Assembly (NCBI RefSeq): GCF_000308695.1
Contig: NZ_BAGG01000031.1
Span: forward strand, 1-64,000
DNA: 64,000 nucleotides
From: Nocardia takedensis NBRC 100417
GTDB lineage: Bacteria > Actinomycetota > Actinomycetes > Mycobacteriales > Mycobacteriaceae
Direction of reading: 5' to 3'
How positions within the stretch are numbered: position 1 is the first letter of the stretch; each line of letters begins with the position of its first letter. The notes under the pieces are model-generated. The model saw nothing but the letters and a program-made list of their open reading frames with translations. It did no database searches and had not been told where the DNA came from. The position numbers were made by a program, and so were the translations under genes. Of the stretch, positions 8,554 through 17,057 are shown piece by piece.

Positions 8554-9635
8554 TCGAGATCCACGACCCGGCCGGGGACGAGGGCGCGCTGCTCGCGGCG
8601 CTGCTCGTCTCCGGCTCCGGCCGCCGCGTGGTCGACGCCTGGAGCGTCGCCCTGGAGGAATTGCGCGAACTCGACCCCGGCGCGGACCTGCCCGGGGTGC
8701 GGTACGCGGTGTTCGAGTCCGACGGCGCGATCGTGAAACTGCCGGACCCCGAAACTTTTCGACGGTTGCGCACGGCGCGCAACCGTCACCTGATCGACGA
8801 GCGGGAGCAGCGGCGCTGGTCCTCGGCGTTGATCGGGGTGGCCGGACTCAGCGTCGGCGCCTCCGCGCTGACGACGTGCGCGCTGACCGGCGCGACCCGC
8901 TTCCGACTGGCCGACCGGGACACCCTCGGCCTGACCAATCTCAACCGGTTGGTGTCCTCGGTGCGCGACATCGGCACGCCCAAAGTCGAACTCGCGCACC
9001 GGCGGGTGTTGGATCTGGACCCGTTCAGCGAGGTCGAGACCTTCCCGCTCGGCTACACCGCCGACACCGCCGAGGCTTTCCTCGGCGTCGGGACCGAACC
9101 GCTGACGGTGGTGCTCGAGGAGATGGACGACGCGGCCGCGAAGATCGACCTGCGCAGGCGGGCGCGGGCGGCGGGGATCCCGGTGCTGATGGCGACCGAC
9201 AACGGGGACAACGCGATCCTCGACGTCGAGCGCTACGACCTGGACCGCGGCTATCCGCTGTTCCACGGCCGCGCGGGCGATCTCACCGATCTGGACCTGT
9301 CGGTACTGGCCGATCCGCGCGAGCGGGTGCGGATCGCGGGGTTGATCGTCGGCACGGACATCACCCCGCGCACCCGGTATTCGCTGACCGAGGTCGGGCG
9401 GTCGCTGCCGTCGTGGCCGCAGTTGGGGACCGCGGCCACCGTCGCCGGTGCGGTCGCGGCCTTCGCGGCGCGGCTGATCGTGTGCGGTCATCCGCTGGAG
9501 TCGGGGCGCTACCGGGTCGATCTGGACCGCGCGCTGCTCGGTCCGGCGGCGGGCGAGGCGAACCGGTGGAACGAGATGAGCGAGACCGAGTTCCTGCGCA
9601 CGATGGCGGCGCGGAATCCCCTCGGGCACAGCTGA
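8550..9635 (+). CDS. ThiF/MoeB/E1-like adenylyltransferase
   Basis: This 361-residue protein has a central E1-like Rossmann domain: GVAGLSVG loop (residues 96-103), DRD (122-124), NLNR with the arginine finger (Arg133), and DIGTPK with Lys145. That is the ATP/Mg site of ThiF, MoeB and ubiquitin-activating enzymes. The paired CxxC zinc motifs of MoeB/ThiF are absent, and a 90-residue N-terminal extension is present. ThiF-fold enzymes adenylate a C-terminal carboxylate. Together with the coupled PaaK-like enzyme this suggests two successive acyl-adenylation steps. No ubiquitin-like carrier protein is visible nearby, which is odd for a classical E1 role. Confidence 0.8.
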   Translation: MIEIHDPAGDEGALLAALLVSGSGRRVVDAWSVALEELRELDPGADLPGVRYAVFESDGAIVKLPDPETFRRLRTARNRHLIDEREQRRWSSALIGVAGLSVGASALTTCALTGATRFRLADRDTLGLTNLNRLVSSVRDIGTPKVELAHRRVLDLDPFSEVETFPLGYTADTAEAFLGVGTEPLTVVLEEMDDAAAKIDLRRRARAAGIPVLMATDNGDNAILDVERYDLDRGYPLFHGRAGDLTDLDLSVLADPRERVRIAGLIVGTDITPRTRYSLTEVGRSLPSWPQLGTAATVAGAVAAFAARLIVCGHPLESGRYRVDLDRALLGPAAGEANRWNEMSETEFLRTMAARNPLGHS

Positions 9636-9641
9636 TCCGAG

Positions 9642-9668
9642 CGGGCGGCCGGGATTCCCGGCCGCCCG
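9642..9668. terminator. Bidirectional hairpin terminator
   Basis: Perfect arms CGGGCGGCCGGG (9642-9653) and CCCGGCCGCCCG (9657-9668) flank an ATT loop. It fills the 35-base gap between the convergent E1-like gene and the double-TetR gene. There is no U-tract, as is common in GC-rich actinobacteria. Confidence 0.8.
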
Positions 9669-9670
9669 GC

Positions 9671-10900
9671 TCAGTTTCCGCGCAACCCGTCGAGCACCAA
9701 CCGGGTGACGAACCGCGCGTTCTCCTCTGCCGAGACGCCGCGACGGGTGAAGCAGCGCAGCAGCAACGTATTGGTCAGCAGCGCGGCCAGTTCCGCGGGC
9801 GACTGGTCTCCCGAGAAGTCGCCGTCGTCCTGGCCGCGCTGGATGACCGCGACCATCAGGCCGGGGAAGTTCAACTCGCGCTTGATGGAGAGCAGACCGT
9901 CCGGTTCGGCGTAGGTGTCGTGCGCGACCGCCGCCACCAGCGCGTCCATGAAGGGCCGCTCCGCCTCCACCAACCGCGCCACCCGCAGGCAGTGCTGTTC
10001 CAGCACCGAGGACATGTCCCGGCCCAGCGCCATATCGTCGGTGATGCCTTGGGCCAGCGCGTCGTGACCGGACTTGAGCGCCCCCACGATGACGTGCGCT
10101 TTGGTGGGGAAGATCCGGGTGGCGGCGTCGATCGGCACGCCCGCCTCGTCGGCGATGGCGTCGATCGAGGACATGAAATAGCCGCGTTTGGCGAATTCCG
10201 CCCTGGCGGCCTTGACCATCGCCGCTCGCGGTTCGCTGGGCAGCGCGCTCGGCCTGCCGCGTGGCACCTCCAGCGCCGTCACGTCGTCGATGTGCCCGTG
10301 GCGCTGGGCGTTGTCCACCGCCACGCTCAACACCGCCAACAGCGCGTCGGCCACCAATTCCGGGCTCACCGCGGCGGGTTCGGCGCGGTGGCGCAGGAGG
10401 AAACCGTCGAGCAGCGCGGTGAGCGTGATCGACAGGTGCCGTTTGGTGATCGGCTTGCGCAGCGTCGCACCGGATTCGGCGAAGAAGACCTCGAAGACCT
10501 GGAGAATCAGGTCGTCACCGCGGCGGTAGGCGGCGCGCACGGACTGCGCGGTCCGGTCACTACCGGTGCCCAACGCCGTCGAGAGCAGTCGGTGCACACC
10601 GGCGGCGGAGCCGAAGAACTGGTCGAAATGCGCACGCACCAAACCACGTAGCGCGGTGCGCCGGTTGCCGTCGGCGGCGGCGAGTGCCGCGCGGACGCTC
10701 CCCCGCACGTCGGCCTGCGGCGGCGCGGTGGTCTGTACGAGTCGTTCGAGCACCGTCTCGAGGTACCGCGACTTCGTAGTGAACTTCCGGTAGAAGGTGG
10801 CGTGCGAGGAATCGGCGAGGTTGATCACCTCTTCGCTGCGCAGCCCGCCGTCGAGCAGACGTTCCGGATGTTCGAGCACGAGCCGGATCCCGGTCTGCAC
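9671..10900 (-). CDS. Double TetR fusion regulator
   Basis: Two complete TetR-type modules are fused in one chain. Module 1 has its HTH near the N-terminus (SEEVINLADSSHATFYRKF). Module 2 starts near residue 227 (RAAMVKAARAEFAKRGYF, then IDAIADEAGVPIDAATRIF). Each is followed by a helical domain, giving 409 residues, twice the usual TetR length. GTG 10900 is the first ordinary start codon but has no Shine-Dalgarno and trims helix 1. A perfect AAGGAG at 10940-10945 lies 6 bases before an in-frame ATC at 10933, which would add 11 residues and complete helix 1. The ligand is unknown. A palindrome at 11034-11051 upstream is a possible autoregulatory operator. Confidence 0.82.
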   Translation of the reverse strand: MQTGIRLVLEHPERLLDGGLRSEEVINLADSSHATFYRKFTTKSRYLETVLERLVQTTAPPQADVRGSVRAALAAADGNRRTALRGLVRAHFDQFFGSAAGVHRLLSTALGTGSDRTAQSVRAAYRRGDDLILQVFEVFFAESGATLRKPITKRHLSITLTALLDGFLLRHRAEPAAVSPELVADALLAVLSVAVDNAQRHGHIDDVTALEVPRGRPSALPSEPRAAMVKAARAEFAKRGYFMSSIDAIADEAGVPIDAATRIFPTKAHVIVGALKSGHDALAQGITDDMALGRDMSSVLEQHCLRVARLVEAERPFMDALVAAVAHDTYAEPDGLLSIKRELNFPGLMVAVIQRGQDDGDFSGDQSPAELAALLTNTLLLRCFTRRGVSAEENARFVTRLVLDGLRGN

Positions 10901-10933
10901 GAGCTCGTGAACGACGTGGTCATCGCTGTTGAT

Positions 10934-10945
10934 CGCTTGCTCCTT
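10934..10945 (-). promoter_or_regulatory. Strong Shine-Dalgarno before a candidate ATC start
   Basis: AAGGAG (10940-10945, minus strand) stands 6 bases upstream of an in-frame ATC codon (10933) of the double-TetR gene. No ATG, GTG or TTG in the right frame lies at a usable distance; the first GTG (10900) is 39 bases from the site. A rare ATC start is the simplest explanation. Confidence 0.45.
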
Positions 10946-11033
10946 GCCCCTCGTCCCCCGTACGCGCCCGCCCCCCGGGCGGATATCTCGATGAGTGCAT
11001 CCGGTATCCCGGCGGACTTGTTACGCGTGTCGA

Positions 11034-11051
11034 TGAGAGTAATCGCTCTCA
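11034..11051. promoter_or_regulatory. Candidate TetR-type operator
   Basis: TGAGAG (11034-11039), spacer TAATCG, CTCTCA (11046-11051): a perfect 18-base inverted repeat in the divergent region between the double-TetR gene and the GerE gene at 11167. Its size and position fit an operator of the TetR protein. Confidence 0.45.
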
Positions 11052-11166
11052 CCGGAGTCGGTTTCGTTCGCGTCGCGGAGTGAGCCGGCAGACTCACAGC
11101 GATTGGATGGTGCCAACTATCGAATGGCCTTGCTCGAGTGTGTAACTCGGTATCCAGGCGGAAGGG

Positions 11167-11448
11167 ATGCCCACCATGACTGTCGCAGTCGGTCGTCCGG
11201 ACGAGAGCTTCTCGCCTCCGGTGCGCCCGTCCTTGAGTCCCCGCGAGATCGATGTCCTGCTCGCGTGGTTGCACTGCGATTCGAAGGCCGAGGTCGGCAA
11301 GCGCCTATTCATCTCCCTCGGCACGGTCAACACCCACCTGTCGCGGATCCGGGACAAGTACGCGGCGGTGGGCAGGCCCGCGCCGACCAAGGCCGCCTTG
11401 GTGGCCCGCGCCTTACAGGACGAATTGATCCACATCGACGACCTCTGA
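11167..11448 (+). CDS. Stand-alone LuxR/GerE-type HTH protein (93 aa)
   Basis: A short disordered N-terminus (about 20 residues) precedes one GerE HTH: LSPREIDVLLAWLHCDSKAE, then ISLGTVNTHLSRIRDKYAAV, PTKAALVARALQD. It is a close paralogue of the protein at 6674. There is no sensor or receiver domain. Two start codons are near each other (ATG 11167 and an in-frame ATG at 11176); neither has a perfect Shine-Dalgarno, and GGCGGAAGGG lies 6-15 bases upstream of 11167. The target is unknown, and the two paralogues may bind overlapping sites. Confidence 0.82.
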   Translation: MPTMTVAVGRPDESFSPPVRPSLSPREIDVLLAWLHCDSKAEVGKRLFISLGTVNTHLSRIRDKYAAVGRPAPTKAALVARALQDELIHIDDL

Positions 11449-11460
11449 CATCGCGCCCCC

Positions 11461-11503
11461 CGGCCCGGTACCGCCCGACCTCGCGTCGAACGGTACCGGG
11501 CCG
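11461..11503. terminator. Bidirectional hairpin terminator
   Basis: CGGCCCGGTACC (11461-11472) and its exact reverse complement GGTACCGGGCCG (11492-11503) lie with a 19-base loop in the 57-base gap between the GerE gene and the convergent hypothetical gene. Confidence 0.75.
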
Positions 11504-11505
11504 CT

Positions 11506-11940
11506 TCATTGTTCGGGCTCGTCGGACCGGGTGCGTCGCACGGTCGGCACGACGTCGACGGCGTCGAGGGCCGCCGAGGTGGCGTCGGCGAGGAAACAGC
11601 CCCAGGACCGTTCCTGATCCCACAGCGCCCCGGATGCCGCGGTGGCGCAGAAGAACAGCGCGCGCGCCTGGTCGGCGTCGACTTCGAACAGCACGTCGAC
11701 CGAGATCCGGTTGTGGGTGACGACGGTGATCGCCGCGACGGGCACGGTGCCGCTGTGTTTGGTCCGCGCGACGGGCAGCGCCAGGTCGCGCAGTCGGGCC
11801 GTGCCGATGCCGACGACGTTGTCGTAGCGCCAGCGTCGGTGCAGCGCGAAGCCGCGTTGTTCGGCCGCGGTGTGCACGGCCAGGATGAGATCACTCAGCG
11901 CGGTCGCCGAGACCGTGACCGACGAGACGGTCCGCGTCAT
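11506..11940 (-). CDS. Hypothetical protein (144 aa)
   Basis: I do not recognise this family. The 144-residue product is a mixed alpha/beta soluble protein with several beta-rich stretches (RYDNVVGIGTARLRDLALP, AAITVVTHNRISVDVLFEVD) and three central-to-late aromatic or Cys residues (FFCATA, WGCFLAD). ATG 11940 is chosen because GGAAGG lies 10 bases upstream and the frame beyond it is not protein-like. No signal peptide or membrane helix is visible. The nearest upstream gene on this strand is the M48 peptidase, 305 bases away, so it probably has its own promoter. Confidence 0.65.
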   Translation of the reverse strand: MTRTVSSVTVSATALSDLILAVHTAAEQRGFALHRRWRYDNVVGIGTARLRDLALPVARTKHSGTVPVAAITVVTHNRISVDVLFEVDADQARALFFCATAASGALWDQERSWGCFLADATSAALDAVDVVPTVRRTRSDEPEQ

Positions 11941-12245
11941 CGTTGATCCCTTCCGTTCGCCCGGTACCCCGCGCCGGTCGCCCTGCGCACCGCCTGCCCG
12001 CGGCGCGAAACCCCCGTACCCCATGGGGCGGAAGCATCGTCGCGATCGCCCTTCGGCCCACTCATCCCAACCCACTGTCCGATCCCGCGGCGGCTGCCGC
12101 AACCCGTCCCATCCGAAACCTTTCCCCTGGCACCGAAGCTAAGCCACCCCATCGATGACCCGCTATCGTGCGATCGGGGGACACCGGTACGGGGGTGTCC
12201 GCGAGGGTACGCGTGACCTGGCGAAACAGGCAATGCTCCCCGCGC
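11941..12245. other. Intergenic region with a small hairpin
   Basis: No gene is supported. An inverted repeat GGACACC (12179-12185) / GGTGTCC (12194-12200) may terminate the M48 peptidase transcript, and the promoter of the 11506-11940 gene must lie on the left side. Confidence 0.5.
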
Positions 12246-15068
12246 TCAACCGCCCAGGACCACGGTGATCCGGGCCATGGCGGCGATCATGTCCTGTCCG
12301 GCGGCGGTGAATTCATCGGGTACTTCCACGGCCAGCGCGCGCAGCAGCGTCTCGTCCGGGTCGCCGGGCGGGCGGCGGTCCAAGCGGCTCGCCAGATCCA
12401 TACAGTGCGCGGCGATCCCGTCGACCCGGTCCAGGAAACGCGCCCAGGACGCGTCCGCCGCCGCGTCGGGGATCGCGAAGTACCGCCCCGCCTCGGCCCG
12501 GACCGCGCGCAGGTTCGCGCACATCCCGCCCATCCGGGCGAGTTCACGTGCCCAGAACTCGGGATCGTCGGATTCGGCCGCCCGGCCCACGATCGCGACC
12601 ATCGCGTCGTACTCCGCCAGCGCCCGCGACACCAGGTCCGCGCCGCCCGCCGCGTTCCACGCCTGGACCTGCCGCATCCGGATGAAGCTCGAACTGTCCA
12701 CCGCGTCGGGCGCTTTCATGATCGGTGTCGAACTCTCCGCGTCGCCGCTCGTGGGTTCGGCGAGCGCGAGCGGCCGCAGGACCGCGAAGGTCAGGATCGC
12801 CGCGCACAGCGCTAGAGCGGCCGCCCGCCGCGTGCGCGGACCGGAGCGGCTCCGCCCCCGGCTCGCGGGCGCGGCGGAGACGGCGCTCGTGCGACGCAGC
12901 GCGTCGAGTCCGGCGAAGGCCATCGCTACGGTCGCCGCCAGGCCCAGGCTCACCGTCACCACGGCCACCGACATGGTCAGCACCAGCATCGGGGCAGCGG
13001 ACCGCCAGGCGCACGCTGCGGCGGCGGGCCCGCGGACCAGCGGCAGGCAGGTCGCCGACCCGGCCGCCGACAGGGTGACCGCGCCGCCCGCGAGCAAGGC
13101 GATCTGGGCCGCGACGAGCGTGGCCGTCAAACGGAACGGCCGCGGGCGCAGGTTGATCGCGATCGCCGCGCACAGCGCGCCCGCCACCACGGCGGCCGTG
13201 AGCCTGCCGAAGAACATCCAGCTGACGGCCAGGGGAGGCGGCAGCGGGTCGAGCCGATACAGGTCGCGCAGCGCGAACACCGTCGCCGTCACGGTCACCG
13301 CGCCGCCGAGCAGACCGACCGTGAGCACCGACCGCGAGAGCGCGCCCGCACCGGGCGCTCCCCGGGAGCGCCGCAGGATCGTGGCGGCGAGCGGGATCAC
13401 GGTGACCGCGCAGATCGCGACGGCCGCCAGGTTCGCGGACTCGAATCCGGACAGGTGGAACAGGGCTTGGACGGCGATCTCGACCTCGTCGGGCAGTGGG
13501 GTCGCGCCGAAGCGCGCGTCGAGGTAGGCCGCGGCGCTCATCGGCCAGCCGACCAGGTGCATCGTCCCCGACGCGCCCCACCACGACAGCCAGGTCGCCA
13601 ATCCGACGAATGCCCCGCCCAGCACCAGGTATTCGGCCATCCGCAGCCTGCGCGGCGCGCCGCCCGCCGTCCACAGGACGGTGCATTCCACGATCCACCA
13701 GCTGTAGATCGCCCCGACGATCAGCGCGAGCGCGAGAACGGCGGGAGCGCGGGGCACCCACTCGCCGATCGCGGCCCGGTTGACCAGCAGTTCGGCGACG
13801 ATCGATCCGCAGCCCACCAGCAGCCCCGGTACGAACCGCGCGGGCGGCGCGCCGCCCGCCAGGGCCGCGAACAGCGTGGCCCGCCACAGCATCCGGCCCG
13901 CGACAGCGGTGACCAGCAGCGCCGCCAGCGCGGTGGCCAGCGGCGCGGCGGCCGAATCCGCCCCCGGGACGCGCACGCCGACGGCGGACGCCTGGGCGGC
14001 GAGCAGACCGCCCGCCAGCCCCGTGAGGAACATCGACAGTCGACCCACGGCGAACGGCGCGCGGGTGTCGCGCAGCGCGCGTCGACGCCGTTCCCACCGG
14101 GGGTGGGCGCGCCACAGGTCCCCGAAGGCGTGCCACACCGCGCGCGCCCGCCCGGGACGAGCGGGCGGGTCGGCCACGGCCCATTCCCAGCCGCCGGGAT
14201 CGTAGGACGCGGCGGTCCGGTCGGCTTGGATCTCGCGCCTGCGCAGTAGATCCGAGCGGGCCAGGTAGACGGCGAGGACCAGCACGAGGGTGAACGCCAC
14301 GTTGCGCAGCGAGAAGACGAAGTCGCTGCGGTACTGCTGGTCCTGGAACACGCCCAGCAGGTGCCAGACGATGTAGGGGAGCAGGAACACGATCAGGAAG
14401 ACCCGCCACACCGCCACCGTCAGATAGGTCAGGGTGACGTCGCCGTTGCGGACGTGGGCCAGTTCGTGCAGCACCACGGTACGGAAGTGGCGCGGGTTGG
14501 CGTAGCGGCTCGCGACCAGACCGCCGTGCAGGCAGACGACCGGGGCGCGGGTCCGGCCGAAGACCACGGCGCCGGTGGTGGGTCGGCGCGCGTCGATGAC
14601 GAAGCGCGGGACACGCCGCAGTCCGGCCACGGCGACCAGATCGCGCAACTGCGCGCCGAGCAGACCGTCGGCGTCGATCCGGTCGAGCGGAACCAGTTTG
14701 CGCCTGCGCACCTTCCACGGCCCGAGGACCAGGAACAGCCCCACGGCGACCAGCGCGAGCGCGATCGGCGCGACGGGCGCCGCCCACCACGGCAGCAGTC
14801 GGTGGGTCAGGCGGGCCTCGCAGGCGGTGTAGGCCGCCGACTGCGTCTGCATCACCAGGAAGTTGTGCAGGATCGAGTGGTCCGGATCGCCGCCCGCGGC
14901 GAGCAGGCACAGGTAGCTGGGGTCCGTGCTGCGCTCGCCGACGATCGCGGCGGCGGTGACCAGTGACAGCACGACCAGCAGCGCGAACCGGACGCTCGTT
15001 CCGGTCCCGATCACGCGCTCGTAGACGGTGCCCGCGTCCGCGCGGCCCCGCTCGGCGGGAGAGGTCAT
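12246..15068 (-). CDS. M48-type membrane zinc metallopeptidase with long multispanning C-terminus
   Basis: The 940-residue integral membrane protein begins with a TM helix near residues 25-45 and another near 97-116. The peptidase site follows: HELAH (His201, Glu202, His205), with a downstream REIQAD segment supplying the third zinc ligand (Glu279). This is the gluzincin layout of HtpX/M48 peptidases. After residue 340 come about a dozen further hydrophobic helices and a C-terminal soluble part (about 800-940) with two Cys residues. M48 enzymes degrade or process membrane proteins. The unusually long membrane tail suggests fusion to a sensor or channel-like module. ATG 15068 overlaps the upstream gene by 4 bases. 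Confidence 0.78.
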   Translation of the reverse strand: MTSPAERGRADAGTVYERVIGTGTSVRFALLVVLSLVTAAAIVGERSTDPSYLCLLAAGGDPDHSILHNFLVMQTQSAAYTACEARLTHRLLPWWAAPVAPIALALVAVGLFLVLGPWKVRRRKLVPLDRIDADGLLGAQLRDLVAVAGLRRVPRFVIDARRPTTGAVVFGRTRAPVVCLHGGLVASRYANPRHFRTVVLHELAHVRNGDVTLTYLTVAVWRVFLIVFLLPYIVWHLLGVFQDQQYRSDFVFSLRNVAFTLVLVLAVYLARSDLLRRREIQADRTAASYDPGGWEWAVADPPARPGRARAVWHAFGDLWRAHPRWERRRRALRDTRAPFAVGRLSMFLTGLAGGLLAAQASAVGVRVPGADSAAAPLATALAALLVTAVAGRMLWRATLFAALAGGAPPARFVPGLLVGCGSIVAELLVNRAAIGEWVPRAPAVLALALIVGAIYSWWIVECTVLWTAGGAPRRLRMAEYLVLGGAFVGLATWLSWWGASGTMHLVGWPMSAAAYLDARFGATPLPDEVEIAVQALFHLSGFESANLAAVAICAVTVIPLAATILRRSRGAPGAGALSRSVLTVGLLGGAVTVTATVFALRDLYRLDPLPPPLAVSWMFFGRLTAAVVAGALCAAIAINLRPRPFRLTATLVAAQIALLAGGAVTLSAAGSATCLPLVRGPAAAACAWRSAAPMLVLTMSVAVVTVSLGLAATVAMAFAGLDALRRTSAVSAAPASRGRSRSGPRTRRAAALALCAAILTFAVLRPLALAEPTSGDAESSTPIMKAPDAVDSSSFIRMRQVQAWNAAGGADLVSRALAEYDAMVAIVGRAAESDDPEFWARELARMGGMCANLRAVRAEAGRYFAIPDAAADASWARFLDRVDGIAAHCMDLASRLDRRPPGDPDETLLRALAVEVPDEFTAAGQDMIAAMARITVVLGG

Positions 15069-15574
15069 CGCCGGTCCGCCGGACCTCTCGCGTCGCCTTC
15101 GGCGCGGACCTGACCGGCCAACCGCGCGCCGAGGGCCTGGGTGACGGTCGCGCAGTCGCCCTCCGACAGCCCGCGTTCGGCGCCGAGCGCGGTGACCCGC
15201 GCCAGGGTTTCACGCAGTTGTTCGGGAGTGAGGGCGGGGACCCGCGCCGGCGCGCGGCGTCCGGGGACGCGCGCCCGCAGTCGGAGTCCGGCGCGGCGCG
15301 TCCAGGTGTCCGGTCGTTCGGGCCGTCCCGCCCGCACGACCGCCGACCACACGATCGGGGTGATCAGCGCGGCGGTGTCGGTGACGCCGAAGCCGAGTCG
15401 ATCGCCCCTGGTCCGGGGCATGGTGAGCGCGCGGGTGATCTCCGCGTCGCGCGCGTCGGCCAGACCGTCGAGCAGGACGGTCTCGGCGCGCGCGACGGCC
15501 GCGACGACATCGCGCACGACCGCGCGCACGGTGGGCGATCCGGAATCCGGATATCGCCTGTGCCGGCTCGGCAT
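15065..15574 (-). CDS. Hypothetical protein coupled to M48 peptidase (169 aa)
   Basis: I do not recognise this family. The 169 residues are Arg/Ala-rich and mainly helical, with one mildly hydrophobic stretch (DTAALITPIVWSAVVRAG) and no signal peptide. Its ATG (15574) is preceded by AGGAGA 4 bases upstream. Its stop overlaps the peptidase start by 4 bases, so it is the promoter-proximal gene of a two-gene operon. It may be a regulator, anti-sigma-like partner or substrate of the peptidase; the sequence does not say which. Confidence 0.7.
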   Translation of the reverse strand: MPSRHRRYPDSGSPTVRAVVRDVVAAVARAETVLLDGLADARDAEITRALTMPRTRGDRLGFGVTDTAALITPIVWSAVVRAGRPERPDTWTRRAGLRLRARVPGRRAPARVPALTPEQLRETLARVTALGAERGLSEGDCATVTQALGARLAGQVRAEGDARGPADRR

Positions 15575-16024
15575 TCGTTCTCCTGTCGACGCGCGAATTA
15601 TACCGTTCGGTCGGCGGACGCCGCGCCGGAGACGAGTCTGGTAGCCATGTCAACCGAATTCACGGCGCGTCGCGCGGAAAGCCCAGGGTGCGCGGCTATT
15701 TCGCGGCGGCCCGATGTTACGTCGATATGTGCGGTTCGCAAACGGTTCGTGTCGACAATCCCGTTCGGCGCCCGAAACCGCGCCCGTCGGGTATTCAGGA
15801 GGTCGACGGGAAGAACTCCGACCGGACAGTAGGGTCCGCTTCGGAGTCGGCCCGCGCGGCGGGCTGTGAAAATACGGGCGCGCCGCTTTCCGGACGGATC
15901 GGGAAAAAGGAACGGAACGCGGGCGAAAAATCAGCGCCGCGTTCCGGGGTTATGCGAGAGGGGATTGCCGGTCCGCCGGGGAACCGGTGTGTTCGAGAAT
16001 TCCGCGCCGGAGCGGAAGGGGGCG
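15575..16024. other. Gene-poor region, nothing recognised
   Basis: Open frames here give low-complexity Arg/Ser-rich translations with no ribosome site. The right side approaches an AT-richer patch around the small GerE gene. I see no RNA gene or strong repeat. Confidence 0.5.
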
Positions 16025-16252
16025 TCAGACCAGACCTGTCCGCGAGGCGAGGACGCCGGCCTCGAAACGGCTGCGCGCGCCCAATTGACTCATCAGTTGC
16101 GATGTCAACCTTCGTACCGTGCGTACGGATAAATTCATCCGCCGGGCCGCGGCTTCGTCGGTGTATCCGCGTCCGAGTAACTGAAGTAAAGTATGTTCTC
16201 TCGGAGATAGATCTGTTTCGATGAAAGAAGTTTGTTGCGTGATTTCGAACAC
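16025..16252 (-). CDS. Stand-alone LuxR/GerE-type HTH protein (75 aa)
   Basis: The 75-residue protein is a single GerE HTH: LSPREHTLLQLLGRGYTDEA, ARRMNLSVRTVRRLTSQLMSQLGARSRFEAGVLA. It is closer to ordinary NarL/LuxR C-termini than to the 6674/11167 pair. The start is GTG 16252 without a convincing Shine-Dalgarno. Codon use is more AT-rich than its neighbours, and the flanking DNA is also AT-rich, so the gene may be recently acquired or a trimmed relic of a full LuxR regulator. Confidence 0.68.
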   Translation of the reverse strand: MFEITQQTSFIETDLSPREHTLLQLLGRGYTDEAAARRMNLSVRTVRRLTSQLMSQLGARSRFEAGVLASRTGLV

Positions 16253-17057
16253 CCCCTGTTGATTCAGGCCGCCGAAGTTATATTATTACGCATTCTCCGG
16301 GGTCGCAATCGAAATCTCTGGCTAACCAGGTAGTTCCAGGTAAAAGTGCGCTCCGTGGGGTGGGGCAATCCATTCAGCGATCCACTGGCTACTGTTCGGT
16401 CGACCGAGTCGCCGTGCGGCGACGACGCAACGTGGATAAACGCCTTATCAGATGCGGTCTTCCGAAGTGATCCGGTGCTCGGGAGGGAGTGTCGGAAAAA
16501 TGTCGGCGACTCGCTGTGCGGTGCGATCGCGGGTCGGAAGCGTCAGGTATTACGGAACTCTGTAGTAGAAATTCCGTCGCATTGTACCCTCCCTTCGGGT
16601 GGCGCGCAGTCGCTCGCGCGTGATCCGCGCCCTTCCGGGACTGTCAAGGAACGTCGACCCGTTGGCAGCATGCTGCCAACGAATTGCACGCGTGCTGCCG
16701 ACATGTTGTATTTGTATCCGTCGGTCGCATGGGCGATATATTGCCGCGCGGGGCGGAACGTTATTCGTCGTCGCCGGTATTGATCTCGTTCGCGCCGACG
16801 CTGTCGAATTCGTCACAATTCTGATCGAAGGGCGTCGGCAACCGATGAATATGCTCGAAAAAGCCGCGACCGGCCCGGTCGAATTCTTCGAGCATTCCGC
16901 CCGATACGAGATGTCGCACGCGGAGCGGATCACCGCTCGTCGTGGTCGGAGCACCGCGCTCGCGGATCGCCGGCGGTGTCGATCGGCGTCGGCCGGTCCG
17001 TTCGTCGGCGGGCATATCCGGTTGTCGCGCATCGCGTTCGAGAAAAGGTGAGTGCAC
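16253..17057. other. 805-base non-coding region upstream of FAD oxidoreductase
   Basis: This gap is unusually long for this genome. It starts AT-rich (16250-16320) and contains the perfect 20-base palindrome at 16661-16680, with a related half-site TGCTGCCGAC at 16693-16702. Open frames on both strands give Arg/Cys-rich translations without coding character, so I call no gene. Confidence 0.5.
16661..16680. promoter_or_regulatory. Perfect 20-base palindrome, candidate operator
   Basis: GTTGGCAGCATGCTGCCAAC is its own reverse complement. A similar right half, TGCTGCCGAC, follows 12 bases later. Such symmetry fits a dimeric regulator site controlling the rightward transcript into the oxidoreductase or an unseen small RNA. 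Confidence 0.5.
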
